In this document: positions 1 to 6,639 of the stretch, one piece after another | How the letters are laid out: every line of letters starts with the position of its first letter | Position numbering within the stretch: the first letter of the stretch is position 1 | Source: Saprospiraceae bacterium | GTDB taxonomy: Bacteria; Bacteroidota; Bacteroidia; Chitinophagales; Saprospiraceae | Direction: 5' to 3' | NCBI GenBank assembly: GCA_007128085.1 | Contig: SKYC01000334.1 | Span: 1-6,983, forward strand | DNA length: 6,983 bases | Made by a program: the position numbers and the translations under genes | The notes under the pieces: generated by a model | What the model saw: the letters and a program-made list of their open reading frames with translations, nothing else | Told to the model about the DNA's origin: nothing | The model's database searches: none

Positions 1-1
1 T

Positions 2-982
2 ATGCGCAAGGCCCTCATTATTCAAACTGCTTTTTTAGGAGACGTTGTGCTTGCAACTCCGCTCATTGAAAAACTGAGGGCCACTTATCCCAGGATGGAG
101 ATCGACTTTCTTTTAAAAAAAGAAAATCGCTCGCTTCTGGACCACCACCCCCATTTGAGAAAAATCTTACTTTTTGACCGCAATCAAAAAGTAAAAAGTC
201 TATGGGATCTCATTGCTGAAATACGATCTGAAAAGTACGACCTGCTCATCAACCTCCAGCGTTTTTTTTCAAGTGGTCTGCTCTCGGCTCTCTCCGGATC
301 GACTACCATTGTAGGGTTTGATAAAAACCCTTTTTCCTTTTTTTTCCACAAAAAATACGCGCACCGATTTGAGCCGGAAAGTATGTTGCACGATGTAGAA
401 CGCAATTTGACTTTGCTTTCTGAAATAGTCGATGACGAGTTTGTTCGCCCGAAACTCTATCCTACTGAGGCGGATTACAATACCGTAGATAGGAAAACCC
501 CATACGTTTGTATGGCACCGGCTTCGGTGTGGTTTACTAAGCAATGGCCGCCGGAAAACTGGGTAAAACTAATGGATGCCCTGCCCCCCAATTTGGATAT
601 CTTGCTGGTGGGAAGTCCGAAAGACGAAAGTCTCTGCAGCGAGATCATGGAAAAATCAAACCACCCAAAGGTGGAGAATTTCGCGGGAAAGTATTCGCTA
701 CTACAGGTTGCGGCCCTCTTTTCAGGTTCCAGAATGAATTACGTGAACGATTCCGCTCCCCTTCATATAGCCAGCGCTATGAATGCCCCGGTTACGGCGA
801 TTTACTGTTCCACCATTCCGGGCTTTGGCTTTTATCCTCTTTCTGACGATTCCTATGTCGCACAAACTCACAGAAAATTATCCTGTCGCCCCTGTGGAAT
901 ACACGGCCGAAGAAAGTGTCCGGAAGATCATTTCAGCTGCACTGATATAGATATTTCTACGCTGGTTTCCAGAGCTGAATAG
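2..982 (+). CDS. Glycosyltransferase family 9 (ADP-heptose:LPS heptosyltransferase-like)
   Basis: This 326-residue protein matches family 9 glycosyltransferases, which move a heptose or similar sugar from a nucleotide donor to lipopolysaccharide core or another surface glycan on the cytoplasmic side of the inner membrane. The N-terminus (IIQTAFLGDVVLATPL, residues 6-21) is the typical first Rossmann strand and acceptor loop, and Asp14 sits where WaaF-type enzymes have their catalytic Asp. The second half has the donor-site motifs: APASVWFTKQWPPENW (172-187, with Lys180) and NDSAPLHIASAMNAP (249-263). A cysteine cluster (C295, C298, C306, C313) near the end is common in this family. Length is normal and no frame break is seen. 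The family-typical N-terminus supports the ATG at base 2, although only one upstream base is visible. The family is firm. The sugar and acceptor cannot be read from sequence, and many Bacteroidota lack classical heptose core, so WaaC/WaaF/WaaQ names would be over-precise. Confidence 0.93.
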   Translation: MRKALIIQTAFLGDVVLATPLIEKLRATYPRMEIDFLLKKENRSLLDHHPHLRKILLFDRNQKVKSLWDLIAEIRSEKYDLLINLQRFFSSGLLSALSGSTTIVGFDKNPFSFFFHKKYAHRFEPESMLHDVERNLTLLSEIVDDEFVRPKLYPTEADYNTVDRKTPYVCMAPASVWFTKQWPPENWVKLMDALPPNLDILLVGSPKDESLCSEIMEKSNHPKVENFAGKYSLLQVAALFSGSRMNYVNDSAPLHIASAMNAPVTAIYCSTIPGFGFYPLSDDSYVAQTHRKLSCRPCGIHGRRKCPEDHFSCTDIDISTLVSRAE

Positions 983-1160
983 GTCTGCGTTCACTTTTAA
1001 AAAGTCTTGAATACCCCATCAGGTATTAAACGCTGAATACGGGGAGCAGGAAGGATGCGGTCCACCGCCAATGAATAAAAAAAAATAATTATAGACGGAG
1101 ATCCGGGAATTAATGTTCAAATATTACTGTTTGAATTTTTGGAATAATCCGTTGGGTGAT
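983..1160. other. Intergenic gap with small inverted repeats
   Basis: This 178-base gap separates the glycosyltransferase from the hydroxylase. It holds an odd palindrome ACTTTT-A-AAAAGT (993-1005), a 6-bp stem with 6-base loop AATACC/GGTATT (1010-1015 with 1022-1027), and a short 5-bp stem GCGGT/ACCGC (1057-1061 with 1064-1068). None is followed by a T-run on the + strand, so I do not call a terminator, although the 1010-1027 hairpin could weakly end transcription of the first gene. A run of nine A (1077-1085) lies farther on. No convincing small gene is seen: the ATG at 1055 opens only 7 codons before a stop. Confidence 0.35.
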
Positions 1161-1808
1161 ATGGAAAAACATAAAAGTATCAGAAAGGGTCGCCTGTTTA
1201 AAAATCCCATTCTTGAAGCGCTGACCCGCACCACTCCACTTTTGAGTTTGATTGTATACCTGCCCGTTGTCCTGGCTTTTCTATACATTGCAATTTTTGT
1301 TGTGAATTTGTCACTGCTTGTTGTTTCCCTTACATTTATTTTTGCATTTTTTTTCTGGACGTTTGCTGAGTATGTCCTTCATCGTTATTTGTTCCACTGG
1401 GTTTCTGAATCAAAGGGAGCCCGGCGAATACACTACCTTATGCATGGAGTGCACCACGATTACCCCAATGACAGTCAGCGATTGCTCATGCCTCCGATTC
1501 CCGGTTTGATATTGGCTTCCATTCTGTTTGCACGAATTTATTTGTTTTTTTTCGCTCTAGGTCAACCACAGTTGAGTTTGGCTTTTTTCCCGGGCTTTTT
1601 CTTTGGATACCTTATCTACTCTTTTATTCATTACTCCATCCACAAATTCAAACCACCCTCTTTTCTCAAACCCATTTGGATCCACCACCATCTGCATCAC
1701 CACAAATATCCGGACAGGGCTTTTGGGGTATCCACCCTGATCTGGGATAGAATTTTTGGCACACTCCCTCCCGGACATGGTTCCGAAAGAAAAACAGTTG
1801 CAAAGTAA
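1161..1808 (+). CDS. Membrane di-iron fatty acid hydroxylase (fatty acid 2-hydroxylase-like, sterol desaturase superfamily)
   Basis: This is a 215-residue integral membrane protein with the histidine boxes of the fatty acid hydroxylase superfamily: HRYLFH (74-79), HYLMHGVHH (91-99) followed by DYPNDSQRLLMPP, HYSIH (157-161), and HHHLHHH (175-181) followed by FGVSTLIWDRIFGT (188-201). These histidines bind two irons. The HGVHHDYPND...RL.MPP pattern is closest to FA2H/Scs7-type enzymes that add a 2-hydroxyl to acyl chains, so a role in hydroxylating sphingolipid, sulfonolipid or lipid A-type acyl chains is inferred. Hydrophobic segments lie near 26-48, 50-69, 112-133 and 138-157, with the histidine boxes on the cytoplasmic face as in the family. 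I chose the ATG at 1161 because MEKHKSIRKG leads directly into the family-like LFKNPILEAL. The in-frame ATG at 1113 would add 16 residues and has a GGAG 12 bases upstream, so it remains possible. The exact substrate is unknown, and a carotenoid or sterol-type role is less likely. Confidence 0.88.
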   Translation: MEKHKSIRKGRLFKNPILEALTRTTPLLSLIVYLPVVLAFLYIAIFVVNLSLLVVSLTFIFAFFFWTFAEYVLHRYLFHWVSESKGARRIHYLMHGVHHDYPNDSQRLLMPPIPGLILASILFARIYLFFFALGQPQLSLAFFPGFFFGYLIYSFIHYSIHKFKPPSFLKPIWIHHHLHHHKYPDRAFGVSTLIWDRIFGTLPPGHGSERKTVAK

Positions 1809-1840
1809 GATGCAATGAAAACGGGGCTCGATTCCATACC

Positions 1841-1959
1841 ATTTGAAGGTTGGTAATCACGCGTTTAACCTCATTTTTCAATGGATTGCGAATTATTTTG
1901 CTCCGTTGTGAGTATGAAAACCGCACCGTGATCCAATTTTTGAATATATTTGAAGGTTG
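1841..1959 (+). repeat. 12-base direct repeat, two copies 107 bases apart
   Basis: ATTTGAAGGTTG occurs at 1841-1852 and at 1948-1959. The second copy overlaps the end of the candidate -7 element TATATTTG. The first copy follows CCATACC, so TACCATTTG there is one base longer than the same promoter pattern. The two copies could be paired regulator sites, two promoter remnants or chance. Confidence 0.4.
1945..1952 (+). promoter_or_regulatory. Candidate Bacteroidota -7 promoter element (TATATTTG)
   Basis: TATATTTG fits the Bacteroidota -7 consensus TAnnTTTG exactly. No TTG lies at the expected distance upstream for a -33 box, so the match is only half of a promoter. If used, it would give a leader of roughly 200 bases before the ATG at 2155, covering the inverted repeats at 1976-2094. 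Confidence 0.25.
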
Positions 1960-1975
1960 TTAGGTCAGACCCAGC

Positions 1976-2094
1976 CTCCGTTTGTATCGAATAAAAGAAC
2001 TGACACGGGCGTTGAACGGAGATAGCCGGGCAAAAAGAAGAGTTTCATAAATCTTATTCCTTCCGATTAAGGAAAAATTCAAGGTGGAACCTTG
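1976..2094 (+). promoter_or_regulatory. Inverted repeats in the leader of the large surface protein
   Basis: Three perfect inverted repeats lie in tandem. CTCCGTT (1976-1982) pairs with AACGGAG (2015-2021) across a 32-base loop. TTCCTT (2057-2062) pairs with AAGGAA (2069-2074) with a 6-base loop. CAAGGT (2080-2085) pairs with ACCTTG (2089-2094) with a 3-base loop. None has a following T-run, so they are not simple terminators. They may shape the leader RNA. I recognise no known riboswitch, and short stems like these can arise by chance. Confidence 0.3.
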
Positions 2095-2154
2095 GTGGCC
2101 GGCAGTAAATCTCACGGTCATGGGCCGTTGTACCCGGGAGAAAAATTGCAATCA

Positions 2155-5100
2155 ATGACTTTGCGTCGCACCCTGTTTCTGATCATTGCCCTGGGGTTTG
2201 TTACAACTCACTCCACAGTTGCTCAATCCACTATTCCCGGATCGGATGAGAGGAATCAGCATTGGGTAGAAATAGAAATAAAAAGTGTTTTCGTGCCTTT
2301 AGAGGCCACCGGATTGCCGGGCATTATGTTTGGAATCGCCGAATTTCCTGAGGAATTTGAATTGGAAAAGGTCAATTGGATTGCTTCTCATGAGCGAGGA
2401 GACCAACCCATTGAAATCAGGGAGTCCTCTTCTGCCATTTTTTATTTCCCCACTGAAGGTCACTACACGGTTGAAGTGGTTCTTTTGGATCAGAGTGGAC
2501 AAATTGGAAGAGGGAAAACCACACTAACACTTTCTCCTGAGCGCGCAGTAACAGAGAGCATTCATCCCATCACCGGCTCTTTCAGACAGGAGGTGAATTC
2601 CCATGAATTTCGCGAGGCAGCCCAAATATGGGAGCATCTCGAATTGACCGGAACAAGTGCCAAACCGGCTCAACTGCTGGGAATGCCGTGGTATCTGCCC
2701 GCGGGACTGGCGGCCGGAGCTGCGGGAGTGGCCATCTTGAGTTTGAGCGATGAGGATGCCGTTCCCGACCTGTTGATCAACGATTTAAATGTGGCGGTAC
2801 CATGCGATGAAAGCACTTATGTATTTCCGCTTTCCAATGACGTAGGGGAGGATTTGAAGATGGTTGAAGTGAACGGTTTGCCCTCCGATAGAGGCCGCTG
2901 GATGCCGCCGGATCGCGTTGAAATTTTTTCGGGACAAACCTCCTCTTTTTCTTTTAGCTATATAGCAGAGGATGGCCACGGCCAAAATGGATCGGCCGGG
3001 GTTCAGGTGGATCTGATTTTTCCCGAACTCATCATACCCGAGACGGTGGTGGAGGTGGAGGCCGGGCAGGCCGTCAGTGGGAATTTATTGGAAAACGCGC
3101 TCTGTTCTGATTGTCGTATTGTCGGTCATGAGCCACCTGCATCGGGGAGTCTGGAGCGGATGGGGGCGGAGTTTACCTATGTTTCTGAACCCGATTTCGG
3201 CGGCACGATCAAAGTCAATTTTGAGATAGTCGATGAGTGCGGGCAGGAAAAAACGTCTTCACTGTCCATCGTAGTGCACCCGCAGTGTATCAGTAGTTTT
3301 TCTTTCGAAACTCAGGCTGCGGACTGTGGCCTGGAGAATGGATCGGTTCAGCTGGTCAGCAGTTCGGAAGGCCAGTTCAGTTTTTTATGGAACACGGGTG
3401 AAACCTCTGAATCCCTCGATGGACTTTCTGCGGGTCAATACGATCTGACCATAACCGATGAGAACAATGGATGTATTTACGAAAGGGAATTCACCGTGGA
3501 AGAGGAACCCTTCGATTACTTGGTGGGCTTCCAGACCATTGACGGCAGTTGCGTAGAAAGTGGAAATGCGCTGTTTGAATTGTTCAGCCCCGGCGACGGT
3601 CCGGTAGAGCTTTTATTGACTTTTTCAGGGGGTACCTTAGAGGGGCAGACAGGAGGAAGCGGTCAAAGGACTTCACTGAAGGAATTGTGGCCCGATCATT
3701 TTTTCCGTGCCGACCAATATCAGATCACAGTATTTGACCAGGAGGCCGGAAGTGATTGTGCCCAACAGAAAAGTTTTACTTTGGAGGAAAAGGATTTGCC
3801 CATGACCCTGGCCGATGACCACTATTCGGTTTATGAAGGAAGTGAATTGACGGGCAATGTACTTGAAAATGATAATGGAACGGATTTGAGGGTGATTGAT
3901 TACGAGGAGGTGGAGTTTGGCACTTTGCAAATCGGTGAAAACGGAGATTTCAGTTTTGTATCCGAGCGCGGGGAGAACGGCTTGATCGAAGTTGAATACA
4001 CGGCCTCCGACAGTTGTGGACAAAGCAAAACGGCCGTTTTGAGCATAGAGGTTCTCAGTTGTCAAATTTCAGTGGATTTTGAAGTGGAGGCGGCGGACTG
4101 TCAGGAGTCCAATGGTGGGATCTCTGCCTTATTGGAATCACCGGAGAACTATACGTTTGAGTGGTCTGTTCCGGGCCAATCAGCCTACATTGAGGGCTTG
4201 AGTTCAGGCCAGTACTTTCTTACCCTCACTCAAAAAGAAACGGACTGTAAGGAGGAATTTGAGATTTTTGTCGAAACCCGTGCTCCGGAGGCCACAGACG
4301 ATCATTTTACTGTGGTTGTCAACGACAGCCTGGAAGCCAATGTATTGGAAAACGATATGGGAGTCGGTTTGCTGGTCGACAGTCACGGCCAACCCTCAGA
4401 GGGGGTATTCGATTTGGATGAAGAGGGAAACTTGACATTTAAACCCGGAGAAAATCAGTCGGGAAATGTATCGATCTGGTACGTGATCAGGGACAGTTGT
4501 GATCAACTCGACAGCGCCCTTATTCATATAAAAATTGTGCCGCCCGATTGCGAATGGGAATATCAAATTGAAAAGGACAGTGCAGATTGTGGTTTGTCCA
4601 ACGCATGGGTGTGGTTGACTTTAGATACGGAATGCGATTACGAGCTGATCTGGCACGATGGCAGTGGGGAGGACAGTCTGAGGAATCAGTCGGCAGGTTT
4701 ATACGAGCTGAAAATAATTTTGAGCGGGGAGGAGAGAAATACCGACACGGTGTATGTGGAGTACAGGATTTTTGAAAAAAAGCCAGTCTATCACTCGGAA
4801 GTGGAACTCATTCCTGCCAATTGCTTAAATCCACCGGATGTAGTGATGGAATTGAACAGTTCAGGTCAGGGCGATTTTGAGGTAGTGGTAGAGGGACCGG
4901 AGACTCAGGGCGAGTATTACACTTCTGATTCTACCTTTCGATTATCGGAATGGGAAGATCCACAGGTAGGGACATATCGTTTTTTCATACGGGATCTTTC
5001 AATGGATTGCGACATGGCAGACAGTTTGGAAGTTGAATTACTGGAGGAGGATCTGCCGATGGAACTGCAGGACGATCACTATGAAATGGAGTCGGGCAGC

Positions 5101-6639
5101 ACTTTGGAATTCAATGTTTTGAGCAATGATACAGGGACTGGATTAAAGGTGATTGACTACGAGGATCCTCCCTTTGGGAATCTCAATATTGAAGAAAAGG
5201 GGAATGGTACCTTTACGGCCGAAATTCCCCTTCACGGGTTGATCAGTGTGGTCTATACAGTGGAGGACAGTTGCGGATCCATCTCTGAAGCGCTGCTAAC
5301 GATTGATGTTGTTTTGCCGCCCTGTGATTTTAGCGTGGAGTTTGCAATTGCGGATGCCCATTGTGGGTTCGATGACGGTGCATTGAATGCCACAGTCAAC
5401 CCAGCCGGGGATTACAGTTACAGCTGGAGTAACGGAGAAACCACATCCTCCATTTCCGGTCTGCCACCGGGTACGTATGAACTGACCGTTACGGATGAAC
5501 TCCTGGAGTGTGATTTGGAGTTTACCGCTGTGGTGAATGAGTTGCCCTCTGACTGGATAATAAGTCACGAGGTTTACCCTTTTGGCTGTAGCAATGAACC
5601 GGACATTGTTTTAGATCTCCAGTCACCGGGAGATGTTCCGCTCACGGTAACGGTTTCCGGGGGCAATATTTTCAATCAGGTGATTACCGTTTCACCCGGG
5701 GAGCTGTTCTTGAGTGATCACTTTTGGCTGACGACGGGTCAGTACACCCTGACTGTGCTTCCCGTAGGGAGTGCTGCTCGGTGCAGTGAAACCCTCAGTG
5801 TTCAACTCACGGGAATATCCAATCCGGTTTCCCTGGATCTTTTACAGGCGACGCCCCCCACTGCTCCTCATTTGTCCAATGGATGGATTCAGATAGCGAT
5901 CAACGATTCCGATACGCCATTTGAATTGTTTCTGAACGGCAGTTATGCCGGTTCTACAAATCAATCTACCCATACTTTTCAAAACCTGGGAGTCGGAACC
6001 CATGAAATTTATGCGGTAAATTCCAAAAACTGTCAGAGCGATACCCTGGTGGTGGAACTGCATTCTCCAGGTCGATGGAAGTTTGTGAAATCCCTTTCCG
6101 GAGTGGGTTCCCTCAGCCTTCCTTCGGGCATGGCTGATGTGCGTACCCAACTTTCCCGGGATTGGGCATTCGCTGATGCAGGGGAAAGACCTGCTGAGGG
6201 TTTGGGTATTCGCAGTGCAATTATTCACAGGAGTCACCATTTCACAATTCAGAGGGACTTGGGCCAATCCCGTTTTGGGTTCCTTGGATTTAGACACAGT
6301 GCAGGGCGTGAGATATGGGGAAGTGATCAGGAGGACACGTATCATTATCACTGGGGAGTATCCGGTTTTTCGGCAGGCGTTGGGAAGCGATATGAAGTGG
6401 GTTCCGGAGGCCTTTCGATTTCCTTTGGCCATGGGTTTGAGCGAGTCAGTGGGCGACTTGATGGGATGCATATTTCCGGTAGTTTGACTCATGACCGGCA
6501 GTTCTTTACGGTTTCGGGCGGGATTGATTACCCTCTTACAAAAGGGACGGAAATATCTGTTGACGGCTTTTACTATCATTTTTTGAAAAGTAGTGACCGA
6601 CCGGGGATGATTTCCCTTCAGGTTAAAAAAGAATTTTAA
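2155..6639 (+). CDS. Giant exported modular protein: Ig-like/SprB-like repeat array with C-terminal outer-membrane beta-barrel-like domain
   Basis: This 1494-residue protein starts with a signal peptide (residues 1-23/24: RR, then a hydrophobic core LFLIIALGF, likely cut at TVA|QS). That start is why the ATG at 2155 is preferred over the in-frame TTG at 2092. Residues 25-170 form a beta-rich domain with a PKD-like stretch (FPTEGHYTVEVVLLDQSG, 98-115). A Gly/Ala-rich hydrophobic segment (PWYLPAGLAAGAAGVAIL, 178-195) is followed by acidic SDEDAVPD. Residues 203-1302 are a repeat array of cadherin/Big_9-like, SprB-like and a third cysteine-paired module. Residues 1303-1494 look like beta-barrel strands and end in VKKEF, the terminal Phe typical of outer-membrane proteins. 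No type IX secretion tail (Por_Secre_tail or CHU_C type) is visible. The repeats are rich in Asp and Glu, which suggests calcium binding or an adhesive surface role. Function as an adhesin or envelope-spanning scaffold is inferred. The exported modular nature is firm; topology and the barrel are not proven. Confidence 0.85.
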   Translation: MTLRRTLFLIIALGFVTTHSTVAQSTIPGSDERNQHWVEIEIKSVFVPLEATGLPGIMFGIAEFPEEFELEKVNWIASHERGDQPIEIRESSSAIFYFPTEGHYTVEVVLLDQSGQIGRGKTTLTLSPERAVTESIHPITGSFRQEVNSHEFREAAQIWEHLELTGTSAKPAQLLGMPWYLPAGLAAGAAGVAILSLSDEDAVPDLLINDLNVAVPCDESTYVFPLSNDVGEDLKMVEVNGLPSDRGRWMPPDRVEIFSGQTSSFSFSYIAEDGHGQNGSAGVQVDLIFPELIIPETVVEVEAGQAVSGNLLENALCSDCRIVGHEPPASGSLERMGAEFTYVSEPDFGGTIKVNFEIVDECGQEKTSSLSIVVHPQCISSFSFETQAADCGLENGSVQLVSSSEGQFSFLWNTGETSESLDGLSAGQYDLTITDENNGCIYEREFTVEEEPFDYLVGFQTIDGSCVESGNALFELFSPGDGPVELLLTFSGGTLEGQTGGSGQRTSLKELWPDHFFRADQYQITVFDQEAGSDCAQQKSFTLEEKDLPMTLADDHYSVYEGSELTGNVLENDNGTDLRVIDYEEVEFGTLQIGENGDFSFVSERGENGLIEVEYTASDSCGQSKTAVLSIEVLSCQISVDFEVEAADCQESNGGISALLESPENYTFEWSVPGQSAYIEGLSSGQYFLTLTQKETDCKEEFEIFVETRAPEATDDHFTVVVNDSLEANVLENDMGVGLLVDSHGQPSEGVFDLDEEGNLTFKPGENQSGNVSIWYVIRDSCDQLDSALIHIKIVPPDCEWEYQIEKDSADCGLSNAWVWLTLDTECDYELIWHDGSGEDSLRNQSAGLYELKIILSGEERNTDTVYVEYRIFEKKPVYHSEVELIPANCLNPPDVVMELNSSGQGDFEVVVEGPETQGEYYTSDSTFRLSEWEDPQVGTYRFFIRDLSMDCDMADSLEVELLEEDLPMELQDDHYEMESGSTLEFNVLSNDTGTGLKVIDYEDPPFGNLNIEEKGNGTFTAEIPLHGLISVVYTVEDSCGSISEALLTIDVVLPPCDFSVEFAIADAHCGFDDGALNATVNPAGDYSYSWSNGETTSSISGLPPGTYELTVTDELLECDLEFTAVVNELPSDWIISHEVYPFGCSNEPDIVLDLQSPGDVPLTVTVSGGNIFNQVITVSPGELFLSDHFWLTTGQYTLTVLPVGSAARCSETLSVQLTGISNPVSLDLLQATPPTAPHLSNGWIQIAINDSDTPFELFLNGSYAGSTNQSTHTFQNLGVGTHEIYAVNSKNCQSDTLVVELHSPGRWKFVKSLSGVGSLSLPSGMADVRTQLSRDWAFADAGERPAEGLGIRSAIIHRSHHFTIQRDLGQSRFGFLGFRHSAGREIWGSDQEDTYHYHWGVSGFSAGVGKRYEVGSGGLSISFGHGFERVSGRLDGMHISGSLTHDRQFFTVSGGIDYPLTKGTEISVDGFYYHFLKSSDRPGMISLQVKKEF
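2761..6060 (+). repeat. Protein-level repeat array A0-A1-B1-C1-A2-B2-A3-B3-C3-A4-B4-C4-D
   Basis: Modules are numbered from the ATG at 2155. A modules (Big_9/tandem Ig-like, marked DDHY...NVLxND...DSC): A0 203-289 (degenerate), A1 290-376, A2 550-634, A3 710-796, A4 969-1054. B modules (SprB-like, marked C-x12-C, then W...GLsxGxYxLT): B1 377-452, B2 635-709, B3 797-877, B4 1055-1131. C modules (unassigned, one Cys near each end): C1 453-549, C3 878-968, C4 1132-1221. D (1222-1302) looks like a degenerate B module. Boundaries are approximate to a few residues. The order A-B-C repeats with a period of about 255-260 residues, except that C is missing after B2. Confidence 0.75.
6061..6636 (+). 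other. C-terminal beta-barrel-like domain of the large protein
   Basis: Residues 1303-1494 contain no cysteine, unlike the array before them, and read as a series of amphipathic strands ended by polar turns: around 1349-1358, 1372-1380, 1395-1411, 1418-1430, 1437-1446, 1450-1461, 1465-1476 and 1484-1494. Aromatic residues recur in the strands (FGFLGFR, YHYHWGV, GFYYHFL) and the last residue is Phe, as BAM-recognised outer-membrane proteins usually have. About eight strands would fit an OmpA/OmpX-sized barrel. This is read by eye, and a soluble beta-sandwich is the main alternative. Confidence 0.55.

Larger units (their letters stand above)
1809..2154. other. 346-base intergenic region, likely 5' leader of the large surface protein
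   Basis: I find no gene here: in-frame starts give only short peptides (for example 16 codons from the ATG at 1881). The region holds a 12-base direct repeat (1841 and 1948), a -7-like promoter element (1945-1952), and three inverted repeats between 1976 and 2094. The reading frame of the large protein stays open back to a TTG at 2092, but the stretch 2092-2154 encodes polar, Gly-rich sequence ahead of a clear signal peptide, so it is read as untranslated. The gap is long for this kind of genome and could hold regulation of the downstream gene. Confidence 0.4.

Noticed and set aside
262..1552. Four runs of eight T (262-269, 338-345, 1347-1354, 1545-1552) as possible phase-variation tracts in the first two genes
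   Set aside because: Each encodes adjacent Phe or Phe-rich sequence using TTT codons, and both frames are intact. Runs of this length are expected by chance with this codon use.
1676..1701. CAC/CAT-rich stretch as a nucleotide repeat
   Set aside because: It is the coding sequence of the conserved HHHLHHH box of the hydroxylase, not an independent repeat.
2092..2154. TTG start at 2092 that would add 21 residues to the large protein
   Set aside because: The added residues are polar and Gly-rich and would bury the signal peptide that begins at the ATG at 2155; the TTG also lies within the inverted repeat at 2080-2094.
3673..4065. A 130-codon minus-strand open frame inside the repeat array
   Set aside because: Fully antisense to clear C1/A2 module coding sequence and without recognisable motifs.
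2761..6060. The long repeat array as a possible DNA tandem repeat or CRISPR-like array
   Set aside because: The repetition is at protein level with strong divergence in DNA; there are no short identical units or spacers.
5842..6579. A 245-codon open frame on the minus strand across the end of the large protein gene
   Set aside because: It lies wholly opposite a strongly supported coding region, has no domain-like or membrane pattern, and its composition is what an antisense shadow of that gene gives.
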